NCBI GenBank assembly: GCA_018242605.1
Contig: JAFEBP010000009.1
Location: forward strand, 186,001 to 250,000
Origin: Planctomycetota bacterium
GTDB taxonomy: Bacteria; Planctomycetota; Phycisphaerae; Phycisphaerales; UBA1924
Reading direction: 5' to 3'
Length of the DNA: 64,000 nt
The position numbers and the translations under genes are program-made. Under the pieces are notes generated by a model. That model saw only the letters and a program-made list of their open reading frames with translations. It was not told the DNA's origin and did no database searches. Shown piece by piece: positions 51,901 to 59,200 of this stretch (positions are counted from its first letter, which is position 1; every line of letters begins with the position of its first letter).

Positions 51901-53840
51901 CCGGTGCCGGCGACCGCCTCGGCGTTCGTGACGCTCAGGCGGATGGGGGTGCCCGCCCCGCCGACCGAACCGCCGCCGCCCGCTCCGCTGACATCGAACG
52001 CGGCGCTGGTGGCCGTGACGAGGCTGGTGTTCTCGGTGCGGACGATGCCGCTGCCGGCGGTGGGGCCGATGTTGCGGATCAGCGCGTGGCCGGTGGTGGT
52101 GATGTTGCCCAGGGTGATGTTGCCCGAGGCGTTCTGCGTGTTGCCCGCGCCGGTGTCGGTGCGGATGGTGATGTTGGCGCTGCCTGCATTCAGGGTGACG
52201 CCGCTGGCGAACGTGATGACGGCGCTGCCCGCGTCGCGCTGGTTGTTCACCACGCCCGCTGAGGAAAGCTCGTTGGCGATCAGGGTGATCGCTCCGTTGT
52301 TGGTCGTGATGCCCGCGTTGAGGATGATCGATGCGCCGGCCTGCATCGTGATCGAGACGCCCGAGGTGCTCAGCGAGATGGCGTCCGTCACCGTGATGTT
52401 GTTGCTGGCCTGCAGAACCACCGCCGCGAAGCCCGCGTTGTCAAGGCTGCCGGGGGTGATGGTCTGGCTGGCGCCCGGGGTGGTGCCGAACGCCGTCGTG
52501 GCCCCGCCCACGGCCGAGCCGCCGGCGGTCTTGATCTCGATGTTCTTGGGGTCCAGCAGCAGCGTGCCGCCGGTGCCCTTGGGGGCGTTCAGCTCCATGC
52601 GCCCGCCGTAGATCAGGTCGACCTTGCCGGAGACCTCAACGTTGCCGCCGTCGCCACCCTGCTCGCCGCCCTTGGCGGAGATCGAACCGCCGTACGACGT
52701 GGTCTTGTCCGACCAGGCCACCACGCGCCCGCCGTCTCCCTGCACCGTCGCGTCGGCCTTGATGGCGCTGTCGGCGCTGATCGTCGTGGTCTCCGCACGC
52801 CGCTCTTCGCCCTTGCCCTGGAAGTTGCCGCCCACCAGGACATTGCCGCCGCCGGTAGCGCCGGAGGCGTCGATCCGTGCGTGCTCGAGCGCGACGTTCT
52901 GGCCGGTCACGGTCACGTCGCCGCCCTTGCCCGTGGCGCTGCTCGCATCAATCTGACCATCAACCTTGACGGTGCCCTTGCCCTGGCCCTCGATCTTGGC
53001 CGTCTTGGCGTTCATCTTGCCGCCGGCGCGGATCGCCATCGAGTACACGTCGCCCGCCGACATGGAGAGCCGCCCGCGCTGGGCGTTGATGTCGCCCGTG
53101 TTGGTGACCGCCGCGCCCTTGGAGTCGTCCGCGGCGCCCTTCACCTTCACGAACACGTTGCCGGTGCGCTCGCCGATGAGGACGTCCTCGCCCGCGGCCA
53201 TCACGACCGTGCCCTCGGGGGCGTTGATCGTGCCGCCGTTGGTCACGCTCTTGCCCAGCAGCCCGACGAAGTCGGCGGTGATGGTGCCCTCGTTGATGAC
53301 CTGGCCCTTCATGTCCGTGAAGCGGTTGCTGCCGCGGACGAAGTCCGAGTCGCTGATCTTGCCCGCCGCGGCGTACAGGCCGGCGACGTCGATCCGGGCC
53401 GAGCCGCTGAACAGCACGCCCGAGGGGTTCACGATGTAGACGCGGCCGTTGGCGATGAGCGAGCCGTCGATGCGCGTGGGCGCCGCGCCGGTGATGCGGT
53501 TGAGCACCCGGGCCTGGGCGTCGGGCTGGAGGAAGCGGACCGTCTCGCCGCGACCGATGTCGAACGAGCGGTAGTTGATGATGCTGTTGCGCCCGGCGCG
53601 GATGACCGTTTCGGCGCCGTTGCGGGAGATGTTGACGTCACCCCGCACGACCTTGGCGCCGTCCGGCCCGGCCAGGGCGCCCGAGGAGAGGGCCGCAACC
53701 AGGGCGCCGGAGAGCGCCGCGGACCACCCGCCGACGCGGCCGACACCGAAGATGGAACCGACCCGGAAGTGCTCGGCCATGTCGGCCAGGCCCGCCGCAG
53801 TCTTCATCGCACCGACGCTGAGTTGCTTGCGCATCGCCAT
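39987..53840 (-). CDS. Giant filamentous-haemagglutinin-like two-partner secretion exoprotein (TpsA)
   Basis: 4617 residues. An extended N-terminus (about 57 residues, ending SGALVAALSSGALA) is the signal region. A TPS/haemagglutination-activity domain follows (about 58-300) with IINYRSFDIGRGETVRFLQP, VLNRITGAAPTRIDG and NPSG at 138-141, the counterpart of the NPNG secretion motif. The rest is beta-helix repeat, Gly/Ala/Thr/Ser/Asn-rich and Cys-poor, in several repeat classes: units of about 150 residues (47.1-51.5 kb; TGTVTIGRS, KTLTLNSSGAVTQSGAIVA), about 60 residues (49.2-50.4 kb; TYTATGG, GTITTTTGAI), about 34 residues (43.2-43.6 kb; LTFTGNSTVGGN) and about 70 residues (41.2-43.1 kb; SLTTNADG). 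The last 200 or so residues (40.0-40.6 kb) are different: charged, helical, possibly a surface anchor or effector. Secretion partner lies 116 bases upstream. Confidence 0.93.
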   Translation of the reverse strand: MAMRKQLSVGAMKTAAGLADMAEHFRVGSIFGVGRVGGWSAALSGALVAALSSGALAGPDGAKVVRGDVNISRNGAETVIRAGRNSIINYRSFDIGRGETVRFLQPDAQARVLNRITGAAPTRIDGSLIANGRVYIVNPSGVLFSGSARIDVAGLYAAAGKISDSDFVRGSNRFTDMKGQVINEGTITADFVGLLGKSVTNGGTINAPEGTVVMAAGEDVLIGERTGNVFVKVKGAADDSKGAAVTNTGDINAQRGRLSMSAGDVYSMAIRAGGKMNAKTAKIEGQGKGTVKVDGQIDASSATGKGGDVTVTGQNVALEHARIDASGATGGGNVLVGGNFQGKGEERRAETTTISADSAIKADATVQGDGGRVVAWSDKTTSYGGSISAKGGEQGGDGGNVEVSGKVDLIYGGRMELNAPKGTGGTLLLDPKNIEIKTAGGSAVGGATTAFGTTPGASQTITPGSLDNAGFAAVVLQASNNITVTDAISLSTSGVSITMQAGASIILNAGITTNNGAITLIANELSSAGVVNNQRDAGSAVITFASGVTLNAGSANITIRTDTGAGNTQNASGNITLGNITTTGHALIRNIGPTAGSGIVRTENTSLVTATSAAFDVSGAGGGGSVGGAGTPIRLSVTNAEAVAGTGGAFLTAPSGALTVGGATLGGLSGVTATGAGAVDVSSSGLLTVSEGVSSGSGTVTLASTGAGVAVNAAVSAPGGFSSSGTTFTNNSSGTISTSGAALTINHTSDISLSGTLSAGAGNISLTGAAISIDAAPTTTGRLTLTASGAVTQTAAISAGDLLLSGAGTFALTNSSNNVTNLASDATGTTSYTDTNTVVVGTVGAVVGITSGSANVTLQAATITVNDAINTTTGTLSLRADAMGLGAAITADGGITVRPLTAGASIGLGAGAGTLSLDLIELTNLNSTGTVTIGTGNASVITTDALALGGEDYNLNLNAASISTGGITLNAGKTLTLNSSGAVTQSGAIVADNLLLNGVGTFTLTNTSNNVTTLASSATGAVTYIDFDGVDINTIGVTNGISSGGAAVSIEAPVITVTQAIDAGAGVVTLTTDDLTIGNTVTGNGGITLRNASGGTTIGVAGGAGTLSISQAELDFLASTGTVTIGRNDGVLGSGAITSNALALGAESYNLAIVGSAAIDLAGATLNTAKTLSLNAGTGVNITGAIVAPGGFSSAGTTFDNSAGGTITTTNTPLAITHTGVATVAGALASGSGAISVAGSTVNQNAGVTTSSTYTATGGAGGVSITAAVAADGGFTSSGGTFSNSGSGTITTTTGNIGINHSGATATVGAALNSTSGNISVSGSSVAQNAGATTGGTYTATGGAVSIAAAVAADGGFGSTGTTFSSSGAGTITTVNNAITINHTSTATVGAALASGSGAISVTGTTVAQNAGATTTGTYTATATSGGVQVQGAVAANGGFTSSGTTFTSNGAGTITTTTGAIDLNHTGAVNIGGNIDGGTGGITVDGSTVSQTGGATTSSTYAINATGNVTIAGNTTASDGFSSTSTSGTFNNTGTIDTNSADVTITQSDVAIDNTIGAGTGPVLITADTIAVNSVITSGDATVRNLSAGATIGLAGGAGTLNLTNTELSNFAASGTLTIGRSGGNASGALNTGTIVGGTVTSDLHLIGDSIATAGLTLSPNKRLTLEALTGGATQSGNLVVTFLRLMGAGTFNLNDSTNNFGTIAANTNGAVTVNGSGNVTVGSVGDNGITTGGNAVSMDFNGVISVGQAINAAASTVSLTQTDCNYVAAITGNGGITIQNRASGTTIGLGTAPGDLSLDATELGLLSSTGTVTIGRSDANAATSLTTSALNLSATGYDLHLIANSISTAGLTAGAGKRLTLEALTGGVSQSGAIVAANLRLIGAGSFNLSNTGNNVQTLAGNVSGTVNFNDSGSASLTIGTLTDVGLTSDNSAITLTTPSLFVNQALNAGTNTVVLNADSADINAVVTGDTAITVRPNTAGRTINLAGPTGGLDLSNAELGNLSTTGALTIGRSNSGAVTTGAVALGGTNLDLVLQGASISTGGIVINTGRSLTLNAISGGATQSGGITAGDLVLIGVGNFTLNNPTNDVSTITGGITGNLVYFDNTSLAVAGSGIDTNGGAVTLIAGASPTGLTINQPVNAGAGVVTLSADNMAINAGVTGNGGIIINAFTDGTTIGVGGAAGTLDIDNTELANLNSTGLVSIGNSLAAGLTANTLNLSGTNYSLSLGAEVVTVNGITLNTGKSLTLASSAGDVTVNGAILAPGGFSSTAVGGQNVFAAPVVTSASAISVTGPARVAPGGGVFDTTNSGAAPAGADISFSGILTGTTAGVENIALTAGTGGTITVSGAIGGTRLNTLNVVSALAASLADIHAAAGGISLTAGTITLSNGADTTGGGNIALNGAVNATGGTGLDAGVGSIIFGASSSLAINGLTYALTGDEIDLPAVANSVTGSAGSALTLQSTTTTQAIRIGDTADTGAGVLDITDTDLAALASSLGSVTIGRADGSHAINILSSNFRSATVIRTPVAAGTISVDGQITGENSNTSITLTGSGSGTTLAADIVTPGAVIQINDPVTLSASLAGNVAHLDTTNGGAAAAGAGIGITGTVSAATDGGQGLDLRAGTGGVVTLGGTAGPGGARLLSFVIQSASSANLPAVNAGSGGISLTGGTFTLSNGASTTSGGTFTVANSGLLTIDTTALTLDGAFSQTGAGAVSLGSNINTSDDSVSFASTVTLTGPVTIDTGMTGNDVMFSGRVEGAGNALTLNAGTGIVTFSDRVGSLGALGTLTVGSSGAINVAGGTFPTIDASGVAFTSTGLVTLSGAGLGTGGIRSASNITINGGSLNQGGSLTAQNITINTTGAMLVNNSMDVTTAGGVIALHSGTSGTGDLTFGANSPILTADTITLRAGDGTGGAGTTAIVDALTNSPTFNGFVPGAPSPTNFTIRADGTLTTAAHIPDEGQFTDLTGMTYTIQSDDGMVRILSGDGHKVNGTLLTLTGQTGVEILDTLSVQSLTVNGSLTLGADLISNGDICLFNPTTLSAAVTISSGTGTLFIKNSLNSGAFALTLRGAEIEIESGGSVSGTGTLAVEPNADAKNITLGGSDTLGGAELVLSDAELLRIADGFSAVTFGRSGGAGAMTINTTTPFNDPTTFAMGGAGGTVAVNGALSGAGNGAFAFNTPAATIAAAVTTAGGAVTFSNAATINGDITTGGGLITVGDTASLGAVTISTGGGIFTITGATTLTGDAIVSTAGGNATFTGDVNGDSAGTRALTVNAGAGNATFAAVGSGQSLASLTTTAALTTVNTVLTSGLQSYTGSVQTGGNLASSTSGAITITGNLGITADTAITTAGGGMDTISIGGTADTVTGFGEKALTLNAGAASVTITGNSGSTNGFSTFAATGSTISTGSVRTTTGAQTFTGAATVTGDILSGSDVTFTSTSGITGNVNGAILTFTGNSTVGGNAIGTGDVTFGGTSGVTGNVSGAVLTFTGDSTVGGNVTGTGNVTFSAASTVSGNVSGNALVFTGPASLGGNVTSTTTQTYSSTALLGAGAGGPVSVSGTVLAFNGGVTLGRSVTVDGTTSANFASTILSEASEFNSLTVNSPNTTFGAAIGGNSGDNQELGSLSTDAAGVTILAAPTVRTRDSMSFGDAVTLGSDVIATSTTGGVAFLSLIDSDSTTARALTVNSTGNTVFTGNIGGTNRLSTITTDVGGTTFLPSTVRTNGQQTYLDDVRLVADTTLTVETSGGVTLGARTDSDTATPRSLTVNTSAAGDTRFGGAVGSQNLLASLTTNADGALFLGGGVTTNGAQSYGESAATLTGDAVLTGNGITFAGTVDSDMTPRALTLVGGSGGVTLTGAAGVASNLASLTASGTAVNTRAVTTVGDQTYSGNLTMNGNSTGSAFTSNGAAVITGNVTGTNILFRALTTLSGNVSSFQSGGTITFENALLLGANSVMSGTAGPVAITFSNTVDSLDATARSLTINSTGATTFSGIVGGGRRLSALTTDAGGSTAFNGGNLLTSGAANFGDAVTLGADTTIGADSVRFGSTLDSATSTPRNLTITSASTTEFLGNTGSVNRLGRLLVNDQAAASTTRSTSIGGNITLSNGMVLGDQVVLVGDSTINGGSGTLFFRSTIDADSQLNNRNLTLLSSAVATVSSNTTSTDIVPVGSDRTVVPFRFGGSIGAKSGQRLGGLTIGGDLSSVPLSATAVFANFNQAGYITKALNPNAFSLAPSGASVAPTFSINVGSGGFTMGQSNKVVAFGNLTINATGGTARVGDLVATANLSVNASQIRIRTRPGAPLFDDQFVPEGSGVKLDNDAGVDFVSNGRLQFTGPITREGSAAAFFANSNGAIDVVQGAGLIFAQFDGGVAVNLFDHDTTNLLPVDLKTARSNTNVATSIAGAIPRDRREREVTSAVVLSSAFGKLLEAMELYVKDIDPDSLASFLIGRSLYQDVPLTVSPTGKDYKVSLNRLSSKPVLAAISAFCDLAYADGQKEYNRMLDNEEGGERQTMRLDDIKTAVANSWDAYVASGNGGETGPGFRVWLTNRGSEATDDDKLSLEALDKARVLFDRIDEIGLSPRERDRVRSTIKGYIGPGIDDIEGAIVGSSVASIAK

Positions 53841-53956
53841 ACCTCGCTAGAGATCTTCACATCCCCCGAACATACACCCATGTAGCCTGTCCGTCCGCCG
53901 CGTCCTTGGGGTTGCGTCGAACCGAACCGTGGGGAGCCGTACCGAAACCGGAAATA

Positions 53957-56161
53957 TCAATATGAGAGAGTGAGCATGAAATGGAGTTCGTTGTCGCCGG
54001 GCTGGGTGTCGGCCTCGCCGGTGCTGGGGTTGATCTCCCCCACCGCCTTGAGCGCAACACCCCAATCCAGCCGCACGCTGACGTTCCTGCGGAACAGGAG
54101 CTCGGCGCCGACACCGACGGAAAGCAGCGTGTCCGGCGTCTCGCCCGGCTGCTTGTTGTTCTGGTTGACCGAGCCCCAATCGAAGAATGTTTTGAGGATC
54201 AAATCCCAGTCGGCGCGACCGAAAGCCTGCTGGGGAGCCCAGCGGAAATCCTTGCCGGCCCAACTGGGCATGCGGTAGCGACCGATGCTGCCGGGCTCGC
54301 TGACGGCGAAGTAGTTGGGCACGTGGAAGCGGTACTCAACGGTGCCGACGATGACGTTGTCGCCCGCCGCGAGACTCTCTTTGTAGCCGCGGACGGAGAA
54401 CATGCCGCCCGCGACTTCTTCCTCGTTGGGGATGAGGCGGTCGTCGGTGACGGCCCACTGGCCGCGGGTGGAGATGGCCACCTCGTTGGCCAGGGAGGTA
54501 AAGCCCTTGCCCTGCGCGCCCTGGAACCAGCCCAGCCGGTTGAACAGCGGCTCCATGAACGCGGTCTGCTCCGCCGAGAAGCGGATCACGCCCCAGTATT
54601 CGTCAACGTCGGGACGGCCGAGCAGGTCCTTCTGCGCGGGGTCCAGCCCGTCGAAGTTCGTGTAGTACAGGGCCTGCACCTGGCTGGCCATGTCGTCGGT
54701 GAAGCGTTCGAGATTCAGGCCGAAGTAGCCCTCGACGAAGTTGTCCTGGCCGGTCTGATCAACGGCGGTGTTGTCGACCTTCACGTCCTGCCACCGGATG
54801 CCGCCGATGGCGTCCAGGAACAACTGCTTCCGTTGCCAGATGTTGCCGATGAGTTCCGCGCCGGCGAGGATGTTCTGACCGCTGAAGTTCTCCTGTGAGA
54901 ATCCGATTTCCGAAGCGTCGTACTCGGAGTACGAGCCGTAGGCCCGCAGCGCGAGCCTGTCGGAAAGGAGCGGGAACTTGTACGAGGCCGTCACCGTGTT
55001 CGACGCGTCGAAGTTGCCCGTGATGTAGTCAAGGGCCAGGACGTCGTCGTGCTTGGTGAGCTGATTGTGGACGAAGCCGAAGCGTTCTCGCCACTCGCTG
55101 GTCTGCTCCGTGCCGGTGTTGGAGACCTGGAAGTACGCCGTCCACGGCTTGCTCTCGGTGACGAGGTAGTCGAGCGTGACGCTCTCGGGCTCGCTGCCCG
55201 GCGAGACCGCCACGTCCACGCGCCGGCCCGGGTGGCGGTTCAAGCGGTAGACAAAGTCGTCCATCAGGCCGCGGTTGACCAGGTCGCCGGTCTGCACCGG
55301 CGACTGGGCGCGGATGCGGTTGTGCACGGGGTCATCGGGGCTGACGCGTGAGAGCTTGCCTTCATCGATCTTGCTCTCGAGCCGTTCGCCGCTGGGGATC
55401 GTGCGCACTTCTTCGATGCGTCCGGTCCACACGATGAGGCGCAGGTCGCTGGTCTTGCCGCCGCGCAGGTCCGCGCCCTCGGGATCGATCATGTCCTCGG
55501 CCGGGTGCGAGAAGACCGCGATGAACCCGATGCGGTTCATGTAATCGATGATCGCCTGGTTCACCTCGCGCAGGGCGCTGGTGTGAAAGTACGTCTCGCC
55601 GCCCTCGGCCACGTCGCGCAGACGCACGGTGACGATGGGCAGGCCGCGGGGAATCGGCCGCCCGCTCAGGTCCCGCTTGGAAGCGCCGTCGGCCCTGAGT
55701 TCGTAGGGAGATACGTACCCCTGCGGCGTCGCGGCGAGCTTCACTTCGACGTTGAGCAGGTCGTCCGCGGGCGGGTGCTGATCGTGCTGGGTGTGCCACT
55801 CGATCAGGAAGCGACCCACGCGATACCGGTTGCCGTCGCCCTCCACCACTCCCTGCGCGGCCTTGCCGTCATCAGCGGCCGCCGCCTTGGCGGGCTCGGC
55901 CTTCGCGTCCTGCGCCTTGGCGTCGGGCGCTTTGGCGTCGGCGGGCTTGGCCGCCGGCTCGGCCTTGGGCGCCACGGGCTTGGGTGCGGCGCCCACATCG
56001 TTGATGTCAACGGGCGGCGGGTCCTGCTTGTCCTGCGCGCGGGCGTGGCCCGCGGCGGCGATCAGCGCCGCAGCGAGCGCGACCCCGGCGCTGCGCGCCA
56101 TTCTCTTGCTCGATTGCCGGGTTCGCGAGCCGTTGGATTCCGCAAGCGCGATTCGGTTCAT
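53957..56161 (-). CDS. FhaC/ShlB-type two-partner secretion transporter (TpsB)
   Basis: Outer-membrane Omp85-superfamily pore that should export the adjacent giant exoprotein. Signal sequence (VALAAALIAAAGHARA), then an Ala/Lys/Pro/Asp-rich linker of about 70 residues with KADAKAPDAKAQDAKAEPAK-like repeats. A POTRA region follows (about 120-350; ALREVNQAIIDYMNRIGFIA, RGLMDDFVYRLNRHPGRRVD), then the beta barrel (about 360-734). The barrel carries the hallmark GGMFSVRGYKE (VRGY near residue 590, loop 6) and ends in an aromatic residue (FMLTLSY). 734 residues, longer than typical (550-600) because of the linker and an expanded POTRA region. aggag precedes the ATG. Confidence 0.92.
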   Translation of the reverse strand: MNRIALAESNGSRTRQSSKRMARSAGVALAAALIAAAGHARAQDKQDPPPVDINDVGAAPKPVAPKAEPAAKPADAKAPDAKAQDAKAEPAKAAAADDGKAAQGVVEGDGNRYRVGRFLIEWHTQHDQHPPADDLLNVEVKLAATPQGYVSPYELRADGASKRDLSGRPIPRGLPIVTVRLRDVAEGGETYFHTSALREVNQAIIDYMNRIGFIAVFSHPAEDMIDPEGADLRGGKTSDLRLIVWTGRIEEVRTIPSGERLESKIDEGKLSRVSPDDPVHNRIRAQSPVQTGDLVNRGLMDDFVYRLNRHPGRRVDVAVSPGSEPESVTLDYLVTESKPWTAYFQVSNTGTEQTSEWRERFGFVHNQLTKHDDVLALDYITGNFDASNTVTASYKFPLLSDRLALRAYGSYSEYDASEIGFSQENFSGQNILAGAELIGNIWQRKQLFLDAIGGIRWQDVKVDNTAVDQTGQDNFVEGYFGLNLERFTDDMASQVQALYYTNFDGLDPAQKDLLGRPDVDEYWGVIRFSAEQTAFMEPLFNRLGWFQGAQGKGFTSLANEVAISTRGQWAVTDDRLIPNEEEVAGGMFSVRGYKESLAAGDNVIVGTVEYRFHVPNYFAVSEPGSIGRYRMPSWAGKDFRWAPQQAFGRADWDLILKTFFDWGSVNQNNKQPGETPDTLLSVGVGAELLFRRNVSVRLDWGVALKAVGEINPSTGEADTQPGDNELHFMLTLSY

Positions 56162-56288
56162 TCATGCTCCTCACTACACGCCGTCCGGGATGGACGGGGT
56201 CTCCTTCGCCGCGATCCGACCTAAGGATTGTGCCAGTGTACGTCCGCCCACAATACGCAGTCCGCAGCAACATGTCGATATGAACCAC

Positions 56289-59200
56289 TCAACGAGAGGG
56301 CGCGGGGATGTACGCCGCGTTGTCCGTCAACTGCTTCCACGGCGCGACGCCCGCGCCCGCACCCGCCGCCTTGCTCGCCGAGAACGCCAGCCGAATCCCC
56401 ACATCTGAGAATCCCTCTCGGGCCTGCGTCCACCCCACCGTCTGGGGCGTCCGCGGGTCGATGGCCTTGTTCGAAAGCGCCGACCCGCCGATCACGCGCA
56501 CCTTCTCGCCGCGCCCGAGCAACGACTCGACCGCCGCCGCCGTCACCGGCGCTGCGTCCGCCGCCGCGGCATCCTCGTACACGTACTCGGCGACATTGCC
56601 CACCAGGTTCTGGAACGCCCCGCCGCCCTCGCCCGACGCGGCGCACGGCGCGAACCACAACCGCCCGTCATCGGCCTCGGTCGCGGCATCACCGTCCTGC
56701 GCAGGGCTGGCCTTGGCCATGCCCGTGGGCCAGAAGGCGCCCGCCGCGGGCCACGTCGCTTCGACTCCCTGACGCGACAAGGACTGGACGTATAGATATT
56801 GCTTGCGCCAAGTAGCGTCGCGCAAGTTGGCGTTCGGCGGCGTCTCCTTGCCGGCCGCGGCCAACCACTCTTCCGATGTCGGAAGGCGGCAGCCAACCAA
56901 ACGTGCCGCGAACATCGCCGCCTGAGGCGATACGTATTGCATCGGGTCGGCCCCGCTGGGGGGCGCTGGGGCCTTGACATCAGTGCTGTAGTACGGCTTC
57001 CCACCCAAATCGGTGATCGGTAGCCAACCCGCGCCGGGGTCATTCACCCCAGGTTTGGGAATGGCGATGAGTTCCGGGGCGCGACGGCTCCAAACCCACA
57101 CGCGCGGCCCGGTTCGGACGTCCTTGGCCGCTGGGTCGCTCATGAACCGCTTGATCTCGTCCCACTTGTTGGCCCCCGAGATCGCGTCGAGGTACAAGCC
57201 CACGGGAAGCTCGTTGGAGCCCAGGAACGCGACCTTCTCAGTGCCCGGAATCTCGACGCGTCGGAACTCGAGCCGGTGGGTGGCGCCACCCCGCGACCAG
57301 GTGTACGCCGCACCGCCCTCCATCGGGACGAACGCCCAACCGGCAGCGCCCGGGCCCAGCTTGGAAAGGTCTACATCAGGAGCCTTCTCAACCAGATCCT
57401 TGAGGCCGGTCAGGAACGGCGCGGCGGCGGGCAGATTGAAGCCGCCCAGAGACGACGCCTCATCGAGGAACTTGGCGCCGGCGGCCTTGAGCTCCGCGCT
57501 CTTGGGTGTGCCCGCGAGCATGGGGCGCAACTGGCCGACGAACTTGTGCTGGGCAAGGTTGTACCTGATCCACACCGGCAGGGCCGCGATGGCCGCGTCA
57601 CCCGCGCCGAACGTCTGGCCGGCCGCGAGGGCCTTGTCCAGGCCGTCGCCGGTGCCACCTCTCGCGAGAACGTAGTTGGTCCAGACGCGCGTCGAGGACG
57701 CGCCGGCACGGGCCGCGGCCGCCTTCTGCGGTTCGCCGGGGAGCTTCGCCACCGCCTTGACGATCGGGTCCTTGGCGAGGTCAACGGCCTGAGACAGTCC
57801 CGCATCATCGGCGGGCCAACCGATCGCCGCAAGCCGGTCCCACGCCGCGAGCGCCTTGGCGACGCCCTGAGGGTTGCTGTCGGTGGCTCCTTCACGGAGT
57901 TCCTGCACCAACGTCGCCGGGGCGGACTCCTTGGAGATGGCGCGCAGTTCATCGATCCGCGTGGTCAGCGTCGAAAGCGAAGCGCCCAGGTCCTTCGCGA
58001 CCGGGGCTGATGTCAGCGCCGTGGCCGCCGCGTCGAGCGTGCGTCCGCCATCGAGCTGAGCATCCAGACCCTGGCCCATCGCCATGGCATGGGCCAGAGA
58101 TGCCGCGAGGCCCGCGTGATCCACCAGTTGCTTCTGCCAGGCCTTTTCCGAATCAGCCACCGCCTTGAGTTTGGCCGCGTCGCCGGTGACGGCGGCACGG
58201 GCGGCCTCGCTTGCCGCGGCGTCGCGGTGCGAGGACATCACCGCCTGGATGGCGCCGATGTCAAAACCCGGCTCCTTCGAGACTGTGCCTTCCAGCGTCG
58301 CCGCCGGGCCCAGTTGCTTCTCCGCCTCGGCCATCCGAGAGCCGAGTTCGGCGAGCCGGGACTTGGCGGCCGCCCACCCATCCTCCGCCTTGATGCTGCT
58401 CACGGCGTCGGCCCAAGCCCGGGCAAAGGCGTCATCCTTGGAGGGCGACGGTTGTGCCTTGGCGTACGCGCGGATGCGATCGGCAACGCCGGTCAAGCCA
58501 GCGGCGATGTCCTTTTCGACCGCCGCGAGGTCCTCGTTCACCCCGTCGACGGCGCGGCGCACCGCGTCGCGGCTGGAGTCGGTGAGCGGCATCGCCCGGG
58601 CAAGTTCGGCCCGCTCGGCGAGCTTCTTGAGTCGTTCGGCAAAGGATGAATCGGCGGGCTTGCCCTCCGCGGCCAGTTCCGTGTTCAACCGTTCGATCGA
58701 CGCGGTCGCGCGGGCCAGATCGGTGCGGAACGTCCACGCGGCCCGGGGATCGTCCCCGCTCTTGATCTCGGCGGGTTTGAGAGCCGGTTTGGCGGGCTCC
58801 GCAGGCTTGGCCTCCGGCGGCTTGGTTTCCGCCGGTTTGTTTTCCGCGGCTGGCTTGGCGGGCTCGGGCTTGATCGCTTCCGTCTTGGGAGTTTCGGGCT
58901 TTGAAGGCTCGGGCTTCGCGGGCTCGGGCTTCGCCGGTTCCGCCTTCGGCGCCGCGGCGACTTTGGGCGGCTCGGCCTTGGCCGGTTCAGACTTCGCGGG
59001 CTCGTTGGAGGCTGATGGCGGCGCGGGCTGAGCGCCCCCGCCGCACTTGGCGATGGAGAGGATCACGACCCCGAGCGCCACCAGACCAACACCCGCGACA
59101 GGAACAACCCAACTTTTGGCCGTGCTCGCCGCACCCTCCCCGGGTGCGGTCGGCGCCTGCGTGGCGGGCTTCACTTCGGTCAGTTGGCCGCTGCTCCACG

